Below are positions 1 to 6,327 of a stretch of DNA of 7,784 nucleotides, piece by piece. The notes below the pieces were generated by a model. That model was not told the DNA's origin. It did not search any database and worked only from the letters and a program-made list of their open reading frames with translations. The stretch comes from JAVBSX01 sp964576215. Its GTDB lineage: Bacteria; Planctomycetota; Planctomycetia; Pirellulales; Thermoguttaceae. The DNA lies in the NCBI GenBank assembly GCA_964576215.1, contig CAZNVM010000477.1, forward strand, positions 1 through 7,784, written 5' to 3'. Each line of letters begins with the position of its first letter. Within the stretch, counting starts at the first letter, position 1. Made by a program: the position numbers and the translations under genes.

Positions 1-49
1 TGTCGTTCGTGTAAAGCGTATTGCGAAAAGTTTGTTTCGTCACGGTCAT
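1..49 (-). CDS. Start of a second, paralogous DNA methyltransferase (partial)
   Basis: Only the first 16 codons are inside the window; the gene continues past the left edge. They read MTVTKQTFRNTLYTND. The upstream methyltransferase starts MTMPKSVFRNTLYTND, so residues 8-16 are identical and sit at the same distance from the start. Its ATG overlaps the TAA of that gene (TAATG), and a GGAG Shine-Dalgarno lies four bases before the ATG, inside the last codons of the upstream gene. This implies translational coupling. The shared start makes a related DNA methyltransferase the best guess, but none of its catalytic motifs can be seen here, so target, class and completeness are unknown. Confidence 0.75.
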   Translation of the reverse strand, partial: MTVTKQTFRNTLYTND

Positions 50-1293
50 TATTCTCCAAAAAATACTCTATTTTTCATCATCCGTTCTCGGGTCTCAATT
101 TTCAAGCGGAGGTATTCCATCGGGCGGTCCCCTTTGATTCGGTTACAGGAGCCGCAAAGCAGTTGGTAGTTTTCGTAATAATCGCCGCCGCCTTTGGATT
201 TCGGGACAATATGGTCGATTTCAAGATGGCGGTTTTCCATGTCCACTCCGCAGGCGTTGCATTTGCCGGATTGTTGTTTGTACAATCGCTCTTTGACGGC
301 GGGGGACGGTGAAACGATTGTCAAATCGCTTCGCTTGGGAATTTGGTCCGTCGCAACGAAATCTTTGAAGAGACCGGCATCGTCACTTAATCGTTGAACC
401 AAAACCTTTGCCGCTTGCTTTTCGATGTCAATACCGATCCATTTTCGGTCGAGTTGTTGGGCGGCCACGCAGGTCGTCGCACAGCCGCAAAAAGGATCCA
501 TCACGATGTCGCCTTCGTTCGAGGAAGCCAAAACGATTCGTTTGATCAATTCAAGCGGCTTCTGCGTCGGATAGCCGGTCCGTTCAGGGTCGTTGGCGTT
601 TAATATGTTAATCACCCACCAATCCTCCGGTATCTTGCCAAGCGGGTGCGGCTTATACACCTTGTCTGTTCCCTGGTGTTTTCCCCACATGGCATCATCT
701 TTACGATGGATTCCTTCGGCTTGATAAGGTACACGTACCGCATCGGCGTTAAAAATCGGTTCATTACTCTTGGAGTATCGAAAAATGGTATCGTGCCGCC
801 GTCCGAAATCGTTTTTTGGTGAACCGCCGCCACGATAACACCAAACAATTTCATTACGAAAACCCTGTTTGCCGAAAATACAGTCAAGCAAAAGTTTCAG
901 GTAATGCCCTGCCGTCGGATCACAATGTAAATAGAGGGAGCCCGTTTCTTTTAAGACCCGGTGCATTTCGACGATTCGTTGGGCCATGTAAGTCAGATAC
1001 GCCATCATCGGTTTACTGTGAATGGCACCGACACTGGCGATATACGTTGCCAAAGCGGGAAACTGATCGGCCAAGGTGTCAAGATAATATTCGTCGACGT
1101 CTTTCCACGTCCACATATCCTTAAAACTCGCCCCGGCGGCTTTGGTGCCGACAGGGGCGGAGTACATCCGCTTCGAGTTGAACGGCGGATCAAGGTAGAT
1201 AAGATCGACCAACCCGCTATTTAGACCCGACAAAACGTACAAATTGTCGTTTGTGTAAAGCGTATTGCGAAAAACGGATTTCGGCATTGTCAT
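49..1293 (-). CDS. DNA N-4/N-6 methyltransferase fused to a C-terminal HNH domain
   Basis: Predicted to transfer a methyl group from S-adenosylmethionine to adenine N6 or cytosine N4 in DNA. With ATG at 1293 it has 414 residues. Catalytic motif IV LDPPFNS is at residues 34-40. The SAM-binding end follows: TQKPLELIKRIV (243-254), then DPFCGCATT (266-274) and WIGIDIE (285-291). This order, catalytic motif first and SAM motif last with a variable target-recognition middle, is the beta-class layout. Residues about 335-390 form an HNH/zinc domain: C345-x2-C348, LEIDH ending in H361, N375, C380-x2-C383, N384. The domain could cut DNA or only help bind it. The frame stays open upstream to 1401, but that would overlap ilvH by 83 bases, and the extra residues look like antisense of ilvH. 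The start at 1293 gives a 25-base gap and matches the start of the downstream paralogue. No clear Shine-Dalgarno is seen. Sampled stretches are poorer in G+C (26-29 of 60) than in fabF (36-37 of 60), which hints at acquisition. Confidence 0.9.
   Translation of the reverse strand: MTMPKSVFRNTLYTNDNLYVLSGLNSGLVDLIYLDPPFNSKRMYSAPVGTKAAGASFKDMWTWKDVDEYYLDTLADQFPALATYIASVGAIHSKPMMAYLTYMAQRIVEMHRVLKETGSLYLHCDPTAGHYLKLLLDCIFGKQGFRNEIVWCYRGGGSPKNDFGRRHDTIFRYSKSNEPIFNADAVRVPYQAEGIHRKDDAMWGKHQGTDKVYKPHPLGKIPEDWWVINILNANDPERTGYPTQKPLELIKRIVLASSNEGDIVMDPFCGCATTCVAAQQLDRKWIGIDIEKQAAKVLVQRLSDDAGLFKDFVATDQIPKRSDLTIVSPSPAVKERLYKQQSGKCNACGVDMENRHLEIDHIVPKSKGGGDYYENYQLLCGSCNRIKGDRPMEYLRLKIETRERMMKNRVFFGE
54..57 (-). 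promoter_or_regulatory. Ribosome binding site GGAG for the downstream methyltransferase
   Basis: GGAG followed by AATA and then the ATG at 49-47. It lies within the last codons of the upstream methyltransferase. It supports the ATG at 49 as a real start and coupled translation of the two genes. Confidence 0.6.
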
Positions 1294-1318
1294 GTCGTGC
1301 GTCTTGTAGACCGATAAT

Positions 1319-1792
1319 TTATCCTCGTAACATGGCGATTCGACCGGTGCGGACCAGTTCCTGGATGCCATAGGGACGCATGACGTCGATGAACGCTTCA
1401 ATTTTCGACTCTTTTCCTGAAATTTCGATCATCAGCGAGTCCGGATTAATGTCGATCACTTTTGCCCGAAAGATTTCCACCAACTCCAGGATCGCACTTC
1501 GTCCGGTATGGTCCGCTTTCACTTTAATCAGCATCAGTCCCCGTTCGACGTGATCGGCCCCGCTGATGTTGTCAACGCGAACAACGGTAACGATTTTCGC
1601 CAGTTGCTTGCAGACCTGGTCCAGAACCGTTTCGTCGCCGACGACCACAAAGGTCATCCGGGAAAGCGAATGGTCCTCGGTCTCTCCGACGGCCAAACTA
1701 TCGATATTGTACCCACGGGACGCCAACATGCCTGAAATGTGCGACAACACGCCCGGCACGTTCTGCACTAACGCTGAAATAATGTGATACAT
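1319..1792 (-). CDS. ilvH: Acetolactate synthase small (regulatory) subunit
   Basis: Regulatory subunit of acetolactate (acetohydroxyacid) synthase, the first common enzyme of valine, leucine and isoleucine synthesis. It binds the large catalytic subunit in the cytosol, raises its activity and carries valine feedback inhibition. The 157-residue product has the usual length and aligns end to end with E. coli IlvH. An N-terminal ACT domain spans about residues 2-75 (NVPGVLSHISGMLASRGYNI, 11-30), then comes LSRMTFVVVGDE (43-54). The C-terminal domain starts near HVERGLMLIKV (81-91) and includes EIFRAKVIDI. N11, G14 and N29, residues tied to valine sensitivity in E. coli IlvH, are kept. The ATG at 1792 is chosen because homology begins exactly there; a longer open frame to 2206 runs back into the next gene and looks non-coding. 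A weak AGAGA lies just upstream. The catalytic gene ilvB is not adjacent within the window, and the next gene downstream is a DNA methyltransferase. Confidence 0.95.
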   Translation of the reverse strand: MYHIISALVQNVPGVLSHISGMLASRGYNIDSLAVGETEDHSLSRMTFVVVGDETVLDQVCKQLAKIVTVVRVDNISGADHVERGLMLIKVKADHTGRSAILELVEIFRAKVIDINPDSLMIEISGKESKIEAFIDVMRPYGIQELVRTGRIAMLRG

Positions 1793-1907
1793 TGTTCTCT
1801 TTCGGTTTCTAAAAGAATCGATGGGAAAATGCCAATTTACCGGAAAGCCGCCCAAACAACAATGGGGTGACGTAACAAATGGAAGAAACACGCAAGGCTT
1901 TTTTCTG

Positions 1908-1936
1908 GTTATGCCGTTTTGAGTGGCGTAAGACAA
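1908..1936 (-). promoter_or_regulatory. Possible sigma70-type promoter for ilvH
   Basis: On the minus strand TTGTCT (1931-1936) and CATAAC (1908-1913) are separated by exactly 17 bases, giving 8 of 12 matches to the consensus. It would leave a leader of about 100 bases before the ilvH ATG. No attenuator-like structure or leader peptide was recognised in that leader. The call rests on similarity alone. Confidence 0.3.
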
Positions 1937-2036
1937 TATTAAACTGGGCAAAAAATACAAAAAAACGAGGGGGTGATTTAAACCGCGAAACAGGTTGCCG
2001 GTTCCACGCATTTCCATTTCAATGGTATCGCCCGTG

Positions 2037-3344
2037 CTACCATTCTTTCGTAACTCCTTGTAGGGCACAAGGATAGATTCCGTCCGCCCCCGGTTTGGAA
2101 CGGGGGGCGGCGTCCCAAGCAAGGCTTTCCGGGAAAAGATCATAATTCGAGTTGAACGCCTGCTCCCATGTAACACGCTGTCCGCTGTAGGACGCCATAC
2201 GTCCAAGAATCGCGGTCATCGTCGCAATCGCTCCAATTTCACCGAGGTTCATTTCCTTGTGGTTGGCAATCGCGTCGAACATCACGTCCATTTCCGTCTG
2301 GTGCCCGTCAATCGGACGGCCCCACTTGGCGACGGGTGTGTTATTCCCCTTTTTGTACATTTTCACTTCTCCGTGTCCGTCCATGTCGACGTGTCCGTCG
2401 GTGCAATACGCATGTTCGCTGAACGCATCCCAGCAGTTCGGAATATGGCGGCAATTGCTAAAGCCTTTGACACCATCGGCGAACGTGTATTCGACGCTGT
2501 GGTGGTCGAAGATTTCGCCGTATTGCGGTCCGATTCGCACCGCCCGGCCTCCCATACCGTTCGCTTCAACCGGGTGATTATCGCCGCAAATCCAGTTCAT
2601 TACGTCAATATCATGAACGTGTTGCTCGACAATGTGATCACCGCTGAGCCAGTTGAAATAGTACCAGTTCGTCACTTGGTGCTGCATTTCCGTTTGCGAC
2701 TCGCTTCGTGGGCGGACCCAAACACCGGCGGTATTGAAGAAAATCCGGGTGTACATCAAACGTCCCAGTTCGCCGGCGTGGATTCGCTTGATCGATTCGA
2801 TATGCTTTTCCTCGAACCGCAAATGGTGTCCGACGCAAATCACTTTTCCTTTTTCCAAAGCCTTTTTGTTCGCTTCCATGAACATCCGAACGCCCGGTGC
2901 GTCGGTTGCGACCGGCTTTTCGGCGAAAATATGCTTTCCGGCTTCGACGGCTTTGGCGAAGTGCCGCGGTCGGAATCCCGGTGGTTCGCAAAGAAGCACG
3001 ACATCGCAGTCCGTTTCCAAAACCCGGTCGCAGCAATCGAGACCGGCAAACCGGCGTTCTTCCGGAAGATCGACCTTTTGGGGAAATTCGCCGGACAAAA
3101 GCTGTGCTGTCCCGTCAATCATGTTTTTGAAGGCGTCTCCCAAAGCGACGATTTTGATGTTCATCGTCCCCTTATTACTGGCAAGAGCGTTCAAAGCGGC
3201 ACCACGACCACGCCCACCGCAGCCGACAAGTCCGACTTTGATAAGATCGTCCCCGGCGGCATGGGCACTTCGTGCAAGTGAAAGTCCGGCAGTGATTGCC
3301 GACGCTGAGGCGGTTGCCGCAAGAGTTCTTTTTTGTGTCTGCAT
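2037..3344 (-). CDS. Gfo/Idh/MocA family oxidoreductase with N-terminal export signal
   Basis: NAD(P)-dependent dehydrogenase-like protein, probably acting on a sugar, cyclitol or glycoside; the substrate cannot be told from sequence. The 435 residues start with a signal-like segment: basic QKR (4-6), a hydrophobic Ala-rich stretch, and AHA before a likely cleavage after A29. This suggests a product outside the cytoplasm. The mature part opens with the Rossmann motif VGLVGCGGRGRG (37-48). The family EKP motif follows at 142-144 (FAEKPVATD). The catalytic segment GDHIVEQHVHDIDVMNW is at 235-251, with E240 where many members have Asp and H244 as the conserved His. This form resembles planctomycete members of the family. 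The ATG at 3344 is preferred over the open frame reaching 3431, because AAGGAA stands seven bases before it and the signal peptide begins there. It lies 173 bases after nrnA, on the same strand, with its own likely promoter, so it is probably transcribed separately. Confidence 0.9.
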   Translation of the reverse strand: MQTQKRTLAATASASAITAGLSLARSAHAAGDDLIKVGLVGCGGRGRGAALNALASNKGTMNIKIVALGDAFKNMIDGTAQLLSGEFPQKVDLPEERRFAGLDCCDRVLETDCDVVLLCEPPGFRPRHFAKAVEAGKHIFAEKPVATDAPGVRMFMEANKKALEKGKVICVGHHLRFEEKHIESIKRIHAGELGRLMYTRIFFNTAGVWVRPRSESQTEMQHQVTNWYYFNWLSGDHIVEQHVHDIDVMNWICGDNHPVEANGMGGRAVRIGPQYGEIFDHHSVEYTFADGVKGFSNCRHIPNCWDAFSEHAYCTDGHVDMDGHGEVKMYKKGNNTPVAKWGRPIDGHQTEMDVMFDAIANHKEMNLGEIGAIATMTAILGRMASYSGQRVTWEQAFNSNYDLFPESLAWDAAPRSKPGADGIYPCALQGVTKEW

Positions 3345-3351
3345 CGATTGA

Positions 3352-3357
3352 TTCCTT
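3352..3357 (-). promoter_or_regulatory. Ribosome binding site AAGGAA of the oxidoreductase gene
   Basis: AAGGAA stands seven bases before the ATG at 3344. It is the clearest Shine-Dalgarno in the window and decides this start against upstream in-frame codons. Confidence 0.65.
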
Positions 3358-3402
3358 GAAAAATGGAGAAGTACGCGAGCAAGAAGAAAATGGACAAGGG
3401 GA

Positions 3403-3431
3403 AATATAGCAGAATCCCCACGGAAATACAA
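3403..3431 (-). promoter_or_regulatory. Probable promoter of the oxidoreductase gene
   Basis: The minus strand shows an extended -10 TGCTATATT (3403-3411). TTGTAT (3426-3431) lies 17 bases before TATATT and could be a weak -35. The -10 box ends 58 bases before the ATG. The GCTATATT core resembles boxes before nrnA and waaA. Confidence 0.45.
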
Positions 3432-3517
3432 GACACGTCAAGAAAACTTCAAGTCCAGGGGCAGGCCGTCGATAAGTTTCGTTTTTTTGCGATCTCACGA
3501 TTGCGGCTGTGGAGCAC

Positions 3518-4540
3518 TCATTTTTCAAACGCCTTCAGTACGGCGTCGAGAATTTTTCGCTTGCTTTCTTCGAGCGTACAAAAGAGGGTTGCGCCGGCGG
3601 CCCGTTTGTGTCCGCCCCCTTGAAACATCGCGGCCAGAAGACTGCAATCGACATCGCACCGACTTCGAAAGCTGGCCTTGAATCCGCCGGTGCGCTGCTC
3701 AACGAGCATGAAGGCGAATTGCGTCCCGGCTACCCGGAGCGGCATGTTCACAACGTCTTCACTGTCGCTGGGCAACGCCTGAAATTCGTCAAAATCCTCA
3801 AGAGTGAGCCAGGAACCAAGAATCGTTCCGTCGAGATACGACTCGGTTCGTTCCAAAGCGCGACCGATCAGGCGAATTCGGGCAAGCGATTCCTGCTCGT
3901 ACAAAAGCCGGTACATTTCGTCAGGCCGTACCCCCGCTTCGACCAATTCTGCGGCGGCCTGGAACGTTGAATCCTGTACGGAATGGAAGCGAAACCATCC
4001 TGTGTCGGTTGCTATCGCAACGAAAATCGGAACCGCCAGTTCCGGCGTCAACGAAAGCCCAAGCTCTTTGACCGCCTGCAAACAAAGCGTTCCGGTCGCT
4101 TCTGCCGTCGGATCGACGAACATGTCCGCACCAAGATCGTTGCCGATTGCGTGATGGTCCAGAACGATTTTTTGGGCCGACGACTGTTTGAACAGCGACT
4201 CCATTTCGCCGAGCTGCATCCAGGACGAAGTGTCTACAAGACAAATCAGGTCGATGGTGTCAACCCATTTCCATTCGGATTTTTTCAGGTCGGCCAACCG
4301 CAAAATCACGTTGTCGGGATCGAGAAAACGCAAATCCGGCGGGATCGGGTGGTCGTTGATGATTCGGACTTCCTTGCCGAGCGATTGCAAGGCGTGGTAC
4401 ATGGCGATTTCGCTTCCGATGCTGTCACCGTCCGGCCGTACATGCGAGGTGAGCAAAACGCGCTGCGCCGTTGCGATTCGCTTGCGAAACAAAGGCCAAT
4501 CGATTTTCACCGGGGCCGCAATTCTCGGTGTGTGATCCAT
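3518..4540 (-). CDS. nrnA: NrnA-like DHH/DHHA1 phosphoesterase (oligoribonuclease / pAp phosphatase)
   Basis: Cytosolic metal-dependent phosphoesterase of the NrnA group. Family members degrade 2-5 nt RNA fragments, and many also turn pAp into AMP, which supports sulfur metabolism and RNA turnover. At 340 residues it is near the usual length of 310-340. DHH domain: TSHVRPDGDS (31-40) with H33, D37 and D39; VDTSS with D103; DHH at 128-130; and ATDTGWF with D179. These are the expected Mn2+ ligands. The C-terminal DHHA1 domain has GGGHKRAAG (308-316), the substrate-binding glycine/histidine motif. All key residues are present, so it should be active. Which activity dominates (nanoRNase, pAp phosphatase or c-di-AMP/pApA hydrolysis) cannot be settled from sequence. 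There is no clear Shine-Dalgarno before the ATG, but a GCTACAAT box lies 66 bases upstream. It is divergent from fabF across a 384-base gap. Confidence 0.92.
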   Translation of the reverse strand: MDHTPRIAAPVKIDWPLFRKRIATAQRVLLTSHVRPDGDSIGSEIAMYHALQSLGKEVRIINDHPIPPDLRFLDPDNVILRLADLKKSEWKWVDTIDLICLVDTSSWMQLGEMESLFKQSSAQKIVLDHHAIGNDLGADMFVDPTAEATGTLCLQAVKELGLSLTPELAVPIFVAIATDTGWFRFHSVQDSTFQAAAELVEAGVRPDEMYRLLYEQESLARIRLIGRALERTESYLDGTILGSWLTLEDFDEFQALPSDSEDVVNMPLRVAGTQFAFMLVEQRTGGFKASFRSRCDVDCSLLAAMFQGGGHKRAAGATLFCTLEESKRKILDAVLKAFEK

Positions 4541-4606
4541 TTATCGAGGAAAAAAGTAGTGGGATGAAACGGTCTGTTGGCGATAAACGGTAACGGAACA
4601 GCAACG

Positions 4607-4614
4607 ATTGTAGC
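4607..4614 (-). promoter_or_regulatory. Likely -10 box of nrnA
   Basis: GCTACAAT on the minus strand contains TACAAT (5 of 6 to TATAAT) and ends 66 bases before the ATG. No good -35 is found at 16-18 bases. The same GCTAnAAT form stands before waaA. Confidence 0.4.
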
Positions 4615-4664
4615 GTTTTATGCGGTTTTCGGGCAGGGAGTCCGGAAAAAACGTGAAGGACTGG

Positions 4665-4812
4665 CCCAGTCCGTCGACAAGTTTGTATCGAGACCGTCAT
4701 TTCGCGATGCTCCATTCCGGCTTTTATTCTTCTCCCCCAATAAAAGCCGGAATGAAGCGAAGCGAAATGACGGTAAAATCAGTAAAAATCGTAAACTTGT
4801 CGACGGACTGGG
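4665..4812. repeat. 148-base nested palindrome, MITE-like element
   Basis: Three pairs of arms nest around one centre. Outer arms are 20 bp and perfect (4665-4684 with 4793-4812). Middle arms are 13 bp and perfect (4693-4705 with 4762-4774). Inner arms are 16 bp and perfect (4713-4728 with 4739-4754), around a 10-base loop. The middle and inner arms with their 7-base spacers form one 36-base inverted repeat with only four mismatches. The outer spacers are unequal (8 and 18 bases). GGACTGGCCC occurs on both edges (4658-4667 and 4811-4820), overlapping the arms slightly, as a target duplication might. It lies between two divergent starts, where a terminator is not expected, and it codes for nothing. 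A small non-autonomous transposable element or a dispersed palindromic repeat fits best. Confidence 0.75.
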
Positions 4813-4844
4813 ACTGGCCCTCCGCGATTTTTCGTTTAAAGGTC

Positions 4845-4873
4845 TTTTGTTTTTGAAACATCACCGTTATAAT
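4845..4873 (+). promoter_or_regulatory. Probable fabF promoter
   Basis: A perfect TATAAT at 4868-4873 (in GTTATAAT) ends 51 bases before the fabF ATG. The -35 is weak: TTTTGT at 4845-4850 with a 17-base spacer. It lies outside and to the right of the palindrome. Confidence 0.45.
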
Positions 4874-4924
4874 TTCCTGTTGTTTTTCACTTGACACTCG
4901 ATTTATTCAACAAACTGGGAATTT

Positions 4925-6172
4925 ATGGAACGTCGAAAAGTTGTTATTACCGGAATGGGAACCATCAACGCCTTGGGAAATAATGTTGCGTCTTTTTGGG
5001 AGGGAATTCGTACCGGTCGTTGCGGCGTGAAAACGATCACGCGGTTCGATCCGGACGGACTGCCTTGCCGGATCGCGGCGGAAGTCCCCGATTTCAAGCC
5101 GACCGACTATCTTGACCATAAACTCGTCCAGCGGACCGCACTGTTTAGCCAGTTTGCCCTGATCGCTGCCGAAGAAGCGTGGAAAGACGCCCGGCTCGAC
5201 ACGAATCCGGTTGCGAATCCTGAGCGAATCTGCGTGCTGCTCGGGACCGGAATCGGCGGTTTGGACGTCGATACGGAAGCCCAAAAGAGACTTTTTGAAA
5301 AAGGACCAAACCGGATTCCGGCCATGACGATCCCGAAAATGATCGCCAACGAGGCCGCCGGAAACGTTTCCATGCACCTCGGAATCAAGGGGATGGCTCA
5401 CACCATCGTAACCGCTTGTGCGTCCGGAACCGACGCAATCGGACACGCTCTTTCGGCGATTCAGTCCGGTCGGGCAGAGGTCGTTTTGACCGGCGGAACC
5501 GAGGGTTCGATCACGATGTTCGGAATCGGCGGTTTTTGTGCACTGAAAGCGTTGAGTACCGGTTACAACGAGGCGCCGGAGAAAGCAAGCCGACCGTTCG
5601 ACAAGGACCGCGACGGGTTCGTGATGGGAGAAGGGGCTGGGATTCTCATTTTGGAGGAACTTGAACACGCTCAAAAGCGGGGGGCGACGATTTACGCCGA
5701 GCTTGCCGGGTTCGGAGCGACCGCCGACGCTTACCATTTGACGGCCCCCGATCCGGAAGGGGAAGGTGCATCGCGGGCAATCAAACTCGCTCTTCTCGAC
5801 GCTGGAATTCCCCTCGAAGAGGTCGATTACATTAACGCTCACGGAACCGCGACGCCGACGAACGATCCGGTTGAAACCGCCGCAATCAAGCGGGTATTCG
5901 GCGAACACGCTTACAAGCTCAAGGTTTCGTCCACGAAAGGGGGAACGGGCCATTGCCTCGGTTCTGCCGGTGCGATTGAGGCGATTATCTGCGTGGAAGC
6001 GATTCGTAACGGATTCTTTCCGGCAACGCTGAATCTGGACGAGCCGGACCCGCTTTGCGATTTGGATTACGTTCCGAAAATCGGTCAGCACGGAACGATC
6101 CGGGCCGCGATTTCCACATCGCTCGGTTTTGGCGGACACAACAGCGTGTTGGCGATTCGAAAAATGGCGTAA
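4925..6172 (+). CDS. fabF: 3-oxoacyl-[acyl-carrier-protein] synthase II (KAS II)
   Basis: Condensing enzyme of type II fatty acid synthesis: it joins malonyl-ACP to an acyl-ACP with loss of CO2, elongating chains in the cytosol. The 415 residues match the usual 410-415 and align along the whole length with E. coli FabF. The start MERRKVVITGMGTINALGNN is typical. The catalytic triad is complete: C165 in TACASGTDAIG, H306 in NAHGTATPTNDP, H343 in TKGGTGHCLGSAG, with K338 nearby. The C-terminal GFGGHN (401-406) holds F402, equivalent to the gating Phe of KAS II. GGGAA shortly before the ATG is a modest ribosome site. No acpP or other fab gene is adjacent; the neighbours are divergent nrnA and, 155 bases downstream on the same strand, waaA. 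Its regular sequence and high G+C suggest a native housekeeping gene. A specialised ketosynthase is possible but nothing points to it. Confidence 0.96.
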   Translation: MERRKVVITGMGTINALGNNVASFWEGIRTGRCGVKTITRFDPDGLPCRIAAEVPDFKPTDYLDHKLVQRTALFSQFALIAAEEAWKDARLDTNPVANPERICVLLGTGIGGLDVDTEAQKRLFEKGPNRIPAMTIPKMIANEAAGNVSMHLGIKGMAHTIVTACASGTDAIGHALSAIQSGRAEVVLTGGTEGSITMFGIGGFCALKALSTGYNEAPEKASRPFDKDRDGFVMGEGAGILILEELEHAQKRGATIYAELAGFGATADAYHLTAPDPEGEGASRAIKLALLDAGIPLEEVDYINAHGTATPTNDPVETAAIKRVFGEHAYKLKVSSTKGGTGHCLGSAGAIEAIICVEAIRNGFFPATLNLDEPDPLCDLDYVPKIGQHGTIRAAISTSLGFGGHNSVLAIRKMA

Positions 6173-6277
6173 TTTTTTTTCCGGCCGCGCCGCACCACAC
6201 CGTGTTCAAGTCCGGCGGCGGAACTTGCATCCGCTCCATTCCGGTTTTTCCGCCGTCTACCGTTTCTGGAAAAGTTG

Positions 6278-6285
6278 GCTAGAAT
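6278..6285 (+). promoter_or_regulatory. Likely -10 box of waaA
   Basis: GCTAGAAT contains TAGAAT (5 of 6 to TATAAT) and ends 42 bases before the ATG at 6328. No -35 is recognisable. If transcription starts just downstream, near 6292, the alternative TTG start at 6289 could not be used, which favours the ATG. The rest of the 155-base fabF-waaA gap shows no convincing terminator. Confidence 0.35.
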
Positions 6286-6327
6286 CTATTGTACTTCCGA
6301 TTGCTGTTACCACTTTTGCTTTTTTCC

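Larger units (their letters stand above)
4541..4924. other. Intergenic region between divergent nrnA and fabF
   Basis: 384 bases with no convincing gene. The left third (to about 4650) carries the likely nrnA promoter. The centre is the large palindrome at 4665-4812. The right end holds the likely fabF promoter. Small open frames here run through the palindrome and lack codon character or recognisable motifs. Confidence 0.7.

Noticed and set aside
1294..1401. 36-residue N-terminal extension of the methyltransferase
   Set aside because: It would overlap ilvH by 83 bases, and the paralogue starts at the position equal to the ATG at 1293.
2016..2027. CCATT-TC-AATGG as terminator of the oxidoreductase gene
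   Set aside because: A 5-bp stem with a 2-base loop, no T-run on the proper side; too weak.
1793..2206. N-terminal extension of ilvH
   Set aside because: The open frame runs on, but the homology starts at the ATG at 1792 and the extra part overlaps the end of the oxidoreductase gene.
2259..3281. 340-codon open frame on the plus strand across the oxidoreductase
   Set aside because: It is antisense to a gene with clear motifs and ribosome site, and no recognisable domain is present.
4891..4896. Perfect TTGACA before fabF as a -35 element
   Set aside because: At 16-18 bases downstream there is no -10-like box, and that place would fall almost on the ribosome site.
4907..6139. 410-codon open frame on the minus strand across fabF
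   Set aside because: It is fully antisense to a clear fabF, is rich in Arg and Ser as complements of G+C-rich genes are, and shows no family motif.
6233..6244. 12-base match GCTCCATTCCGG to the palindrome at 4709-4720
   Set aside because: No pairing arms or further identity around it; could be a chance match or a remnant, too short to call.
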